Shown: in pieces, positions 35,216-44,358 of the stretch | Layout of the letters: every line of letters begins with the position of its first letter | Numbering within the stretch: position 1 is the stretch's first letter | From: AP-15 sp963732095 | Lineage (GTDB): Bacteria > Pseudomonadota > Alphaproteobacteria > ATCC43930 > CGMCC-115725 | Reading direction: 5' to 3' | Assembly (NCBI GenBank): GCA_963732095.1 | Contig: CAVSZA010000024.1 | Span: forward strand, 124,001-188,000 | Length of the DNA: 64,000 bases | The notes under the pieces: model-generated | What the model saw: the letters and a program-made list of their open reading frames with translations, nothing else | What the model was told of the DNA's origin: nothing | Databases searched by the model: none | Made by a program: the position numbers and the translations under genes

Positions 35216-36370
35216 ATGAGCGAGCTGCCGGCGCTGCGAGATGATGTTCTTCCGTCCGGCATCCGATCCCGCTTTGTGCACGACATCAACGGGCTGAGAA
35301 TGCACGTGTTGGAGGCCGGCTTCGAGACCCGCGGCCGGCCGCTGGTCCTGCTCCTGCATGGCTTCCCGGAACTCGCCTACTCGTGGCGAAAGGTAATGTT
35401 GCCGCTCGCCGCCGCGGGTTTCCGGGTCGTGGCGCCCGACCAGCGGGGCTATGGCCGCACGACCGGGTGGGACGCGGAATATGATGGGGACCTCGGCTCG
35501 TTTCGCATTCTGAATGCAGTCAGGGACGCGTTGGGGCTGGTCTCGGCGCTCGGCTATCGCGAGGCCGCGCTCGTCGCGGGGCACGATTTCGGGGCTTCGG
35601 TTGCGGCCTGGTGCGCCCTCGTGCGCCCCGACGTGTTTCGCTCGGTCGCTCTGATGAGCGCACCCTTTGCCGGCCCGCCGGCGCTGCCCTTCGACACCGC
35701 CGACAACCCGCCACCGCCAAACTCGCCCGACAACAGCATCCATGACGAATTGGCCAAGCTGGACCGCCCCCGTAAGCATTACCAATGGTATTACTCGACC
35801 CGGCCGGCCAATGCCGACATGTGGCGTTGCCCGCAAGGCGTCCACGCCTTTCTGCGAGGCTATTTCCACTACAAAAGCGCCGATTGGACGGGAAACAAGC
35901 CATTCCCGCTGAAATCCTGGACCGCCGGCGAATTGGCGAAAATGCCGACCTACTACATAATGGATCTGGACAAGAACATGGCCGAGACCGTGGCGCCGGA
36001 GATGCCGTCCGCCGCCGAAATCGCCTCCTGCCGATGGCTTCCCGAGAACGAGCTGCGCGTCTACAGCACCGAATACGAGCGCACCGGGTTCCAGGGCGGA
36101 TTGCAGTGGTACCGCGCCCGCACGCAAGGCCTCTACGACGCCGAACTGCAGCTGTTCTCCGGCCGCACGATCGACGTGCCGTCGATGTTCATCGCCGGCA
36201 AGAGCGACTGGGGCACCTACCAGCGTCCCGGCAATTTCGAGCGCATGCAGCAGAGCGCCTGCACCCGCATGCTCGGCTGCCATTTGATCGACGGTGCCGG
36301 GCATTGGGTGCAACAGGAACAACCCGAGCGGGTCAGCGAGCTGCTGCTGGGGTTTGCCCAGCAGCAGTGA
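35216..36370 (+). CDS. alpha/beta hydrolase, epoxide-hydrolase-like
   Basis: From ATG 35216 (GAGAGGTAG upstream) 384 residues. VLLLHGFPELAYSWRKVMLP provides the HGxP oxyanion motif, AALVAGHDFGASVAAWCALV the nucleophile elbow with Asp (GHDFG) as in epoxide hydrolases and dehalogenases, a long lid, and the late GAGHWVQQEQPERV with the catalytic His. An Asp nucleophile supports epoxide or halide hydrolysis over esterase activity. It is 77 bases after the 3-hydroxybutyrate dehydrogenase gene. Confidence 0.85.
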   Translation: MSELPALRDDVLPSGIRSRFVHDINGLRMHVLEAGFETRGRPLVLLLHGFPELAYSWRKVMLPLAAAGFRVVAPDQRGYGRTTGWDAEYDGDLGSFRILNAVRDALGLVSALGYREAALVAGHDFGASVAAWCALVRPDVFRSVALMSAPFAGPPALPFDTADNPPPPNSPDNSIHDELAKLDRPRKHYQWYYSTRPANADMWRCPQGVHAFLRGYFHYKSADWTGNKPFPLKSWTAGELAKMPTYYIMDLDKNMAETVAPEMPSAAEIASCRWLPENELRVYSTEYERTGFQGGLQWYRARTQGLYDAELQLFSGRTIDVPSMFIAGKSDWGTYQRPGNFERMQQSACTRMLGCHLIDGAGHWVQQEQPERVSELLLGFAQQQ

Positions 36371-36456
36371 GGCTGCGGGCGGATGCTTAACGAGACGTTA
36401 ACCCGATTCGTGGAGAGTGCACTGACGCCGCCGAGTTAATTGCTTTCGTAGGTTGA

Positions 36457-36660
36457 ATGCCTCTGTCGATCGTCGAAGAGGAGGACGGCCGCATCGCGGT
36501 CAGCAGCCCTTACCACCCTAATTTCCCGGCCAGAGCCCGCAGCTCTCGGCGGGATATGGGACGCCGCGCGGCGCGTATGGGTGTTTGACTGCCGCCGACC
36601 ATGATCGCGTCAGGTCGCTGTGCCGTGAGATATACGGCACGGACGGGCTGGAAAATGGCG
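36457..36660 (+). pseudogene. small HARP-like domain protein, two frameshifts
   Basis: ATG 36457 gives MPLSIVEEEDGRIAVSSPYH then PNFPARAR before losing sense. The next frame reads GGIWDAARRVWVFD, and the third reads AADHDRVRSLCREIYGTDG. Joined, they give one protein of ~60 residues of the form YHPNFPARAR..GGIWDAARRVWVFD, which resembles the HARP-type domain of annealing helicases and small stand-alone alphaproteobacterial proteins. Two indels are required within 100 bases. The 3' end is uncertain and runs into the radC start. Confidence 0.5.
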
Positions 36661-37402
36661 AAGCCGGGACGGCTCCGTTCCCACACGCCCAAGGGGCACG
36701 GCAGGAACGAGTTCGCCGAAGCGGTAACCGCTGTGCCGCACTATTACGGCCATCGCCGCAGGCTGCGCGAGCGGATGGTCGCCGCCGGGGCCGAAAGCCT
36801 GCCCGATTACGAGCTGCTTAGAAATGCTGCTGTTCGCCGCCAACCCGCAAGGCGATGTGAAGCCGGCGGCAAAGTCGCTGCTGGCGCATTTCGGCGGCTT
36901 TGGCAAAGTGATGAGCGCCGACCCCGAGGCGCTGTCCGAAGCCGGGCTCGGCCTCGCCGGCATCGCTGCGATCAAATCGGTGCGCGAGGCGGCGCTGCGG
37001 CTGATGCGCCTCGAATTGCAGGAACGACCGGTCGTCAATTCCTGGGACAAGCTGATCGACTATTGCAACGCCCAGGTCGCGCACAACATCGTCGAGGAAT
37101 TCCACATCCTGTTCCTCGACCGCAAGAACGTGCTGATCAAGCATGAGCGCCAGCAGCGCGGCACGATCGACCATACGCCGGTCTACCCGCGCGAAGTCGT
37201 CAAGCGCGCGCTCGATCTCGGCGCCGCGGCAATGATCCTGGTGCACAACCATCCCTCGGGCGACCCGACCCCGTCCAAGGCCGACATCGCCGTCACTCAG
37301 GACATCAAAAAAGCCGCGGCCCCGCTCGGCGTGGCATTGCACGACCACATAATCATCGGGCGCAACGGCCATACCAGCCTGCGCGACTTGGGGCTGATCT
37401 AG
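36655..37402 (+). pseudogene. radC: RadC/JAMM-domain protein, single frameshift
   Basis: From ATG 36655 the frame reads a basic leader then HYYGHRRRLRERMVAAGAES and LPDYELL, where it breaks. One base later the other frame continues MLLFAANPQGDVKPAAKSLL, a helix-hairpin-helix (FGGFGKVMSADPEALSEAGL) and the JAMM metal motif HNHPSGDPTPSKAD, ending at 37402. Related proteins read ELLEMLLF, so an extra A near 36820 explains the break. RadC proteins are predicted metal-dependent hydrolases linked to mobile DNA and repair, function unsettled. Everything else about the gene looks intact. Confidence 0.8.
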
Positions 37403-37537
37403 TGTGCGGTGCGCGACGTTGTTGGGGCGCTGCACGGTTCTGAGCAAGGCGTGACCGCCCCCGTTGCGCGGGCTATATTACTCAGCTGAACGAAATGACC
37501 GCCGCCGAGCGGCGCGTGCTCCAAGAGGAGGAAAGCC

Positions 37538-38344
37538 GTGAAACTCACGCCCGAGCAGATCCGGCAGTTCGAGGAGGAGGGATATTTCTTTCTGCCCGGC
37601 TGCTTCTCCGAAGAGGAAGTCGCGGTCCTGCGGGACGAGGCCGAGGAGATCTACAAATCAAATCGCCCAGAGGTGTGGCGCGAGAAGACCGGCGCGCCGC
37701 GGACCGCTTTTGCCGCGCACACCTATAACGAGGCGTTTCGCCTCCTGGGAGCGCATCCGCGGCTGGTCGAGCCGCTGGAGCAGATCTTTGGCGAAGGGGT
37801 CTACACGCACCAGTTCAAGATCAACGCGAAGGCGGCGTTCGAGGGCGATGTCTGGCAATGGCACCAGGATTACGGCACCTGGGCGCGCGACGACGGCATG
37901 CCCGAGCCGCGCGCGATGAACATCGCCGTGTTCATGGACGAGGTGATGGCGATCAACGGCCCGCTGATGCTGATCCCGAAGAGCCATAAGCACGGGACCC
38001 TGGCGGCCGAACACGATGTCACGACGACGTCCTATCCCCTGTGGACGCTCGACAAGGAAACCGTGACCAGGCTGGCGCAGGAGGGCGGCATCGTTGCGCC
38101 GACCGGGAAGCCCGGCTCGGTGCTGATGTTCCACGGCAATCTGGTGCACGGCTCGGCGCCGAACATCACGCCTTATCCGCGCCGGATCGTCTACCTGACG
38201 CTCTGCGCGGTATCGAACTATATCCGCACGCCGACGCGGCCGGAGTGGATCGCCCATCGGGACTTCACGCCGATCGAGCCGGTCGCGGACGACGCGCTCC
38301 TGAACTACGCCCGCAGCTACTACAAGAGAGCGGCCGCGGAATAG
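37538..38344 (+). CDS. phytanoyl-CoA dioxygenase (PhyH) family protein
   Basis: 268 residues from GTG 37538 behind AAGAGGAGG. The Fe(II)/2-oxoglutarate site is seen in VWQWHQDYGTWARDDG (His and Asp of HxD) and SVLMFHGNLVHGSAPNITPY (distal His), with Arg of YPRRIVYLT for 2-oxoglutarate. GYFFLPGCFSEEEV is the N-terminal PhyH signature. It hydroxylates a small substrate; ectoine hydroxylase and many unknown enzymes share the fold. It is the first intact gene of a run of catabolic genes on the plus strand. Confidence 0.87.
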   Translation: MKLTPEQIRQFEEEGYFFLPGCFSEEEVAVLRDEAEEIYKSNRPEVWREKTGAPRTAFAAHTYNEAFRLLGAHPRLVEPLEQIFGEGVYTHQFKINAKAAFEGDVWQWHQDYGTWARDDGMPEPRAMNIAVFMDEVMAINGPLMLIPKSHKHGTLAAEHDVTTTSYPLWTLDKETVTRLAQEGGIVAPTGKPGSVLMFHGNLVHGSAPNITPYPRRIVYLTLCAVSNYIRTPTRPEWIAHRDFTPIEPVADDALLNYARSYYKRAAAE

Positions 38345-38356
38345 GAGACGCCTCCC

Positions 38357-39700
38357 GTGAACCTCCATCGGCTCTTGCAACAGCGTATTATGGACGGCGG
38401 CTCCGCCGGTACGGGTCGGTCTCATCGGCGCCGGCAAGTTTGGCTCGATGTTCCTCTCGCAAGTGCCGACGATCCGCGGCCTGGAAGTCCCCGTCATCGC
38501 CGACCTCGACCCGGACCGAGCCCGCCTCGCGTGCCATAGGGTCGGGTGGGACGCGGCGCGGATCGAGCGCACGGCGTTTGTCGCGTCCGGCAACGAGGCG
38601 TGCGGCCACCCCGATGTCGATGTCGTGGTCGAGGCAACCGGCTCGCCGGCGGCGGGCATTGCGCACGCCCGTGCTGCCGTCGCCGCGGGCAAGCACATCG
38701 TGATGGTGAATGTCGAGGCCGACGTGCTGGCAGGACCGCTCCTTGCGGCAGAGGCGCGGTCCAAGGGCGTTGTCTATTCGCTGGCCTACGGCGATCAGCC
38801 GGCGCTCACCTGCGAGCTGGTCGACTGGGCGCGCGCGTGCGGCTTCGAAGTCGTTGCCGCCGGCAAGGGCACCAAATATCTGCCGGCCTACCACGCGGTG
38901 ACACCGGACGACGTCTGGGCGCATTACGGCCTCACGCCGGAGGAGGCCCGCCGCGGCGGCATGAACCCGCAGATGTTCAACTCCTTTCTCGACGGGACGA
39001 AATCCGCGATCGAGATGGCCGCGATCGCGAACGCCACGGGGCTCGCGGTGCCAGGCAAACGGTCTCGGCTTCCCGCCTTGCGGGGTCGACGATCTGCCGC
39101 ATGTTCTGCGCGCGAAGAAGGCGGGCGGCGTTCTCGAACAGGACGGCATGGTCGAGGTGGTCTCCTCTCTCGAGCGCGACGGCCGGCCCGTATTCCGCGA
39201 TCTGCGCTGGGGCGTTTACGTCGTGCTGAAAGCGCCAAACGAGTACGCCAAGGCCTGTTTCAAGGAGTACGGGCTGAGGACCGACGCCAGCGGCTGGTAT
39301 GCCGCGATGTACAAGCCCTATCATCTGATCGGCCTGGAACTCGGCATTTCCGTGCTGTCGGCCGCGTTGCGTCGGAGCCGACCGGGCAAGCAAGCGGCTT
39401 CCGCGGCGATGTCGTCGCCGTCGCCAAAGCGGGCGCTATCCGCCGGACGAGAGGCTCGACGGCGAAGGCGGCTATACCGTCTGGGGCAAGCTGGTGCCGG
39501 CGGAACGCAGCTTCCTGGAACAAGCGCTGCCGATCGGCTTGGCGCACAATGTCAAGCTCTTGCGCGACATCCCGGCCGGCCGGATCATAACGTGGCCGGA
39601 CGTTGCGATAGCGGATACCGACGCGGTTCGTACTCGTCGTGAGATGGAACGCCGGTTCTCGCCTCTGTCAGTCGCGACGGCAACACTAGCCGCGAAATGA
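38357..39700 (+). pseudogene. NAD(P)-dependent oxidoreductase with C-terminal SAF-like domain, several frameshifts
   Basis: The gene starts at GTG 38357 (MNLHRLLQQR...), shifts near 38400 into VRVGLIGAGKFGSMFLSQVP, the Rossmann motif, and runs intact to NATGLAVPG. Near 39055 an extra A moves sense to NGLGFPPCGVDDLPHVLRAK and on to SVLSAALR; two more indels at about 39375-39440 lead to RLDGEGGYTVWGKLVPAERS and the SAF-like end ALPIGLAHNVKLLRDIPAGR with ITWPDV. At least four single-base changes are needed. The family pairs a homoserine-dehydrogenase-like domain with a SAF domain. Position after PhyH suggests the same pathway. Confidence 0.7.
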
Positions 39701-39725
39701 ATCACCCGAATATCAGGAGCCCGTA

Positions 39726-40674
39726 ATGTCAATTGCCGCACGAGCAACGCCGCTCAACTTGTCCCACGAGATGCGGAGCTTCATTGGGCGCCATACCGAC
39801 AAGAATTTCGACTGGGATGCCTTTCCCGGAAGCCGCGGTTTCCCCGAATTGGAGCGGGCGCAGATGCGCTATATCGGCGCCGGCGGCTCGCCCAAAGCCG
39901 ACGACCCGAGCACGCTCAAACCAGGGCAGTTCACGTTGAGCTTGGTGCATCAACCCGTCGGCAAATACGCCGCCTGTCATTCGCATGAGGTCGTCGAGCA
40001 TTTTCTCGTCCTCGAGGGTGTGCTGACGGTCGGCTGGGCGTGGGGCGACGAGGTGATCGAGGCGCGCTTGGGGCCGAGAGACATGGTGCTGAACAAGGCC
40101 GGCCGGCCGCACGGCTTCCGCAACGACGGGGTCGAGCCGGTGTTGATGTCGATCAGCGTCGGCACGGGCATGCCGAAGCCGCCGGTCTATGTCTGCCACC
40201 CGCGCGACAGCGATCCGGAGGCCGCCCGCCGTTTCGGTGCCGCGCCGGGGAAAACCCGCGTCTTCGACCCCGACAGCGACGATCCGCGCCAGCAGGAGTT
40301 CGCTCGGCATATCGTGCGTTATGCCGAAAAACAGCCGGTGTGGGATGCCGGGTTCGCCCGAATGGTCTATGTCGGCGAGGGCGGTGCTCCACCCGGCCAG
40401 TATCGGATGGACATGGTCCATCTGCCGAAGGGCGCCGGAGTACGCGGCTATTCGCGCCCTGTCGAGGACGCGTATTTTGTCATCGAGGGCTGCATCACTG
40501 TCGGTTGGGAGGAGACCGGGGCATACGGTCGAAGAGCGCCTTGGCCCGAAGGACGTGATCTTCAACCCGGCCGGCCGGGTGCACTATTTCCGCAACGATG
40601 GCGTTACCGACGCAGAGTTCATGCTGCTCGTCGGCACCCCGAAGGCGGAGGACGTCCGGTTTCAAGCGGCATGA
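39726..40674 (+). pseudogene. bicupin protein, single frameshift
   Basis: The first frame gives a cupin (GKYAACHSHEVVEHFLVLEG, then GPRDMVLNKAGRPHGFRNDG) and the start of a second cupin (VEDAYFVIEGCITVGWEETG). At about 40515 a GGGG run shifts the frame; the other frame completes it as HTVEERLGPKDVIFNPAGRV and HYFRNDG..., ending FQAA at 40674. One G removed restores a ~316-residue bicupin. The apparent 593-residue cupin-hydrolase fusion in the first frame is an artefact of this shift. Confidence 0.75.
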
Positions 40675-41507
40675 CCATTGCCGATGCTGACAGCCGGACG
40701 GTGCGGGCCGGGGACGCCGTCTTCTCTTATCTGGAGGCCGGCAGCGGCCCGCCGCTTGTCCTGTTGCACGGTATTGGATCGGCCGCCGCGTCGTTCCGAT
40801 ACCAGTTGGAGGCGCTGTCCCCTCGATTTCGGGTAGCCGCCTGGGATGCCCCCGGCTATGGCGCTTCGACGCCGCTTGCGATCGAGCATCCCGATGCGAG
40901 CGATTATGCGGCAGCGCTCGATGCGTGGCTCGCCGCGCTTGGCATCGATCGCTGCCATCTGGTCGGGCAATCGCTCGGGACTTTGATCGCCGCCCGCTTC
41001 GCCGCGGAGCAGCCACGGCGCGTCCTGAGCCTGACTCTCGCCGGCGTCGCCAGAGGGCACGGACGGCTTCCCCTGCCGGAGCGGCAGCGGCTTCTCGCGC
41101 AGCGTCTGGATGACCTCGCCCAGCTCGGACCGCAAGGCATGGCGGCAAAGCGCGGCCCACGCCTGCTCGGCCCCGAAGCGACCGAGACTATGCGACGGAG
41201 GGTCATCGAGATAATGGCGCGCATTCCAGCCGAGGGCTACGCGCAGGCCGCCCACATGCTTTCGACCGGGGACATCACGGCGGATCTCGCCCGGCTGCCG
41301 GCTGGATTGCCAATCCAGATCGTGGTCGGCCAAGCCGATGTGATCACGCCGCCGGCGGGCAATCTGGAGATCGCAGCCGCCTTTCCAGCCGTGTCGGTGC
41401 ATGTCATACCCGGCGCCGGTCACGCGCTCTATTTGGAAAAGCCGGAAGAGTTCAATCGACTGGTGTCAGATTTCGCTGCGAGACACTTGGGCGACGATCT
41501 CGAATGA
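40671..41507 (+). CDS. alpha/beta hydrolase
   Basis: 278 residues from ATG 40671, which overlaps the cupin stop (ATGA). PLVLLHGIGSAAASFRYQLE is the oxyanion strand, CHLVGQSLGTLIAARFAAEQ the nucleophile elbow with Ser, VVGQADVITPPAGN holds the acid residue and GAGHALYLEKPEEF the His. It resembles 3-oxoadipate enol-lactonase and other C-C or ester hydrolases of aromatic pathways. It converges with the LLM gene, overlapping it by 42 bases. Confidence 0.83.
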   Translation: MTIADADSRTVRAGDAVFSYLEAGSGPPLVLLHGIGSAAASFRYQLEALSPRFRVAAWDAPGYGASTPLAIEHPDASDYAAALDAWLAALGIDRCHLVGQSLGTLIAARFAAEQPRRVLSLTLAGVARGHGRLPLPERQRLLAQRLDDLAQLGPQGMAAKRGPRLLGPEATETMRRRVIEIMARIPAEGYAQAAHMLSTGDITADLARLPAGLPIQIVVGQADVITPPAGNLEIAAAFPAVSVHVIPGAGHALYLEKPEEFNRLVSDFAARHLGDDLE

Positions 41508-42459
41508 TCGTTTCCGTTTGGCGTGGTCGAAGATGTTCGCGGTCACCATCAGCTCGTCGGCGCCGGTCCGGTTGATGAAATCGTCGAGGCCGCGGCGGAC
41601 TGGTGTCCGGTGCGCCGACGACGGCGCAGGACAGCCCGTCATCCAGGATCGCGCGGGCGTAAGGATCGAGCCGCGCCTCGAAATCCTCGACTGGCGGCGG
41701 CACTCGGCCCCGGCGCCCGGTCCTGTTGTTCAGCATCGACTGCTGCAATGACGAGTATAGGAACCGTGCCTCCTCGTCCGATTCCGCCGCGACAACGGTA
41801 ATTCCGAGCATGACGTTGGGCGCGGCAAGCTGCGCGGACGGGCGGAAGCGCTCGCGGTAAATCGCCATCGCTTCCATCATCATCGCCGGCGCGAAATGCG
41901 AGGCGAAGGCGAACGGCAGACCCAGATACGCCGCAACCTGCGCGCCATAGAGACTGGACCCGAGGATCCAGATCGGCACCTCCAACCCGGCGCCGGGAAC
42001 CGCCTGCACCGCCTGCCCCGGCTCGGCGGGACGGAAATATCCCATCAGTTCGACGACATCCTGCGGGAAGTTTTCCGCGCCGCCGAGCAAGGCGCGGCGC
42101 ACCGCGCGGGCGGTGACCTGATCCGACCCGGGCGCGCGGCCCAGACCCAGCTCGACCCGCCCCGGATGCAGGGCGGCGAGAGTCCCGAACTGCTCCGCGA
42201 TCAACAGTGGGGCGTGGTTCGGCAGCATGATGCCGCCGGCGCCGATCCGGATACTGTTCGTGCCGGCCGCGACATGGGCCAGCGCCACCGCGGTCGCCGC
42301 GCTCGCAATTCCGGGCAGGTTGTGGTGCTCCGCCATCCAGTAACGCTGGTAGCCGAGCGCCTCGACGTGACGCGCGAGGTCGAGCGAATTCCGCAATGCC
42401 TGACCGGCATCGCCGCCTTCGGTGATCGGTGAAAGATCGAGAACGGAGAGTGGGACCAT
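41466..42459 (-). pseudogene. LLM-class flavin-dependent oxidoreductase, frameshift near C-terminus
   Basis: From ATG 42459 the frame reads a bacterial luciferase-like protein: VPLSVLDLSPITEGGDAGQA, RYWMAEHHNLPGIASAATAV, GGIMLPNHAPLLIAEQFGTL, WILGSSLYGAQVAAYLGLPF. After VVGAPDT (about 41605) sense moves to the next frame: VRRGLDDFINRTGADELMVT and ANIFDHAKRKRSFEIVAQVS to a stop at 41466. One inserted base explains it; without it the protein has 330 residues, the normal length of this FMN/F420-type group. The long alternative C-terminus in the first frame is Arg-rich nonsense. Confidence 0.78.
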
Positions 42460-42472
42460 GGTATGACCCTGC

Positions 42473-43336
42473 TCACTTCGGATCCGGCCAGCGCCCATCC
42501 CGAGCGAGGTAGTCCCCTAACCGGATTGCCGTCGCCAGTTCCGACGGGCTCGCCATTGGGGGCTTCAGACCTCCCTTCAACCCGACGAGAGCGGCGCGTA
42601 CCGCGTACACGGTCGCGGCGAGGATCTCCTGCGGGTACACGACGATTTTGATGCCGATCCGCTCCAGCTCCGCGTCGCCGGGCATGAAATGCTTGCCGGC
42701 GGGCGAGGCGACGGCGAGGGACGGGTTACCGTTGCACGCCGCCACCGCGGCGCGCATCTCCGCTTCCGACTGAGGCGAGTCCAGGAACAGGATGTCGGCG
42801 CCCTCGGCAACGAACGCCTTCAGCCGCGTCAATGCCTCGTCGAACCCGAGGGAGGTGCGGGCGTCGGTACGGGCGAGCAACAGGATGCCCTCCTCGCGGC
42901 AGGCCTCGGCGGCGGCGCGACAGCGCAGAATGGCGGCGTCGCGCTCGATCACCAATTTCGCGCCGCTATGGCCGAGCGGCCGAGGCCAAACCTTGTCCTC
43001 GATTAGCACCGCGGCGGCGCCGCGGCGAGCGTAAGCGCGGATGGTCTTCTGCACCGCGAGCGCATTGCCATAGCCGGTGTCGCCATCGGCCAGCCACAGC
43101 ACATTCGGCGCAGCGGCGATTATGGACTCGATCGCATCGGTCATTTCCGGAAAAGTCAGCAGGTCCATGTCGGGCATGGCGAGACGCATCGCGCAGATGC
43201 TGGAGCCGGAGGCGAAGGCGGTAGCGAAGCCGGCTTCCTCGATCAATCGAGCGCCCATGCCGTCTCCACAGCCGGGCATGATCTGGAGTCCGGGTCGGTC
43301 GAGAATCGCCTTCATCGCGGCGGCCTGGGGACGCAT
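42473..43336 (-). CDS. isocitrate lyase/PEP mutase superfamily protein
   Basis: 287 residues. The TIM-barrel features LQIMPGCGDGMGARLIEEAG, VLWLADGDTGYGNALAVQKT (metal-binding DGDTGYG) and AAAVLIEDKVWPRPLGHSGA identify the family. The flexible gating loop, normally KxCGH with the catalytic Cys of isocitrate/methylisocitrate lyases, reads PRPLGH, so a lyase of that class is unlikely; oxaloacetate decarboxylase or carboxyphosphonoenolpyruvate-type activity is more plausible. It lies 13 bases upstream of the LLM start and downstream of a 2-hydroxyacid dehydrogenase, all on the minus strand. Confidence 0.83.
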   Translation of the reverse strand: MRPQAAAMKAILDRPGLQIMPGCGDGMGARLIEEAGFATAFASGSSICAMRLAMPDMDLLTFPEMTDAIESIIAAAPNVLWLADGDTGYGNALAVQKTIRAYARRGAAAVLIEDKVWPRPLGHSGAKLVIERDAAILRCRAAAEACREEGILLLARTDARTSLGFDEALTRLKAFVAEGADILFLDSPQSEAEMRAAVAACNGNPSLAVASPAGKHFMPGDAELERIGIKIVVYPQEILAATVYAVRAALVGLKGGLKPPMASPSELATAIRLGDYLARDGRWPDPK

Positions 43337-43359
43337 GATGGCTCCTTAATTTGGGGTGG

Positions 43360-44328
43360 TCAGATCACCTGATTGTGCAACGGCTCTTCCCCGCGCCAGA
43401 GGCGCCCTAGATTGTCGCGCAGGATCTCGATCACGTTGTCCTCGTAATGCCGGGTCTCGCCGGCGGTGTGTGGGGTGAGGAGCACGTGCTCCATTCCCCA
43501 AAGCGGCGAACTCGGCGCGAGCGGCTCCTCCACCGTCACGTCGATGCCGGCGCCGGCGATGCGCCGCGCGGCGAGCGCCTCGACAAGCGCCGCCTCGTCG
43601 ACGACCCGTCCGCGAGCAATGTTGACGAGATAGGCGGATGATTTCATCCGGGCAAGCGCCTCGGCGTCGACGAGTTTATCGGTCTCCTCGGTCAGCGGAC
43701 AGGTGAGGGCGACAAAATCGGTTTCGGGCAAAAGAGACTTGAACTCGCCCATCGCGTGCACCGAATCCGCCGCGCCGCGGCCGGCGGCCGAATTGCGCCG
43801 CAGCCCGACGACGCGCATATCGAAGGCTTTGGCGAGCTGCGCGAGACGCCCGCCGATCTGCCCCAAACCCACGACAAGGAGCATTTTGCCGCCGAGTTCG
43901 TCCTCCCGCCGGGAGAGATCGCTGATCATGCCGCGCCAGACGCGCTTTGCCTGGTTATCCCGCGCCTCGGGAAGCCGGCGGCTCAGTGCGAGGATGAGAG
44001 CCATCGCGTGCTCCGCAACAGCGCGGTAGTTGACGCCGCGCGCGCTGGCGAGACGGACGCCGCGCCTCTTCAGTTCTTCGAGCGGAAACTGGTCGGTGCC
44101 GGCGCCAATCGCCTGAATGAAGCGAAGCTTGCGTACGCGGTCGAGAAGGCCGTCGTGCCACAACCCCGAGATCACCAGCACGTCGGCCTCGCCCACCCGG
44201 TTCTCCAAACTCTCGAGATCGCGAACGGCAATGCTGCTGATGCCGGTATCGAGGGCCGAAAACCGCTCATGCAGCTGATAGGCGACATGAGCGAAACAGA
44301 TCACGAGCTTGTCATTGGGCGGAAGCAT
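43360..44328 (-). CDS. D-2-hydroxyacid dehydrogenase
   Basis: 322 residues. The NAD fold is MLLVVGLGQIGGRLAQLAKA, and the catalytic residues are Arg of YLVNIARGRVVDEAALVEAL, Glu of DVTVEEPLAPSSPLW and His of VLLTPHTAGETRHYEDN. It reduces a 2-oxo acid or oxidises a D-2-hydroxy acid; the substrate is not deducible. It starts the minus-strand trio with the PEP-mutase-like and LLM genes and follows the TIR-FGE gene by 30 bases, with no clear functional tie to the latter. Confidence 0.88.
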   Translation of the reverse strand: MLPPNDKLVICFAHVAYQLHERFSALDTGISSIAVRDLESLENRVGEADVLVISGLWHDGLLDRVRKLRFIQAIGAGTDQFPLEELKRRGVRLASARGVNYRAVAEHAMALILALSRRLPEARDNQAKRVWRGMISDLSRREDELGGKMLLVVGLGQIGGRLAQLAKAFDMRVVGLRRNSAAGRGAADSVHAMGEFKSLLPETDFVALTCPLTEETDKLVDAEALARMKSSAYLVNIARGRVVDEAALVEALAARRIAGAGIDVTVEEPLAPSSPLWGMEHVLLTPHTAGETRHYEDNVIEILRDNLGRLWRGEEPLHNQVI

Positions 44329-44358
44329 AGCCGCTCTCCGTTCGAAACGATCGCTTGC

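Noticed and set aside
39726..41507. A continuous 593-codon frame that looks like a cupin-alpha/beta hydrolase fusion
   Set aside because: An extra G near 40515 shifts the cupin out of frame; the other frame finishes the second cupin and ends with a TGA that overlaps the hydrolase ATG. Two separate genes explain it better.
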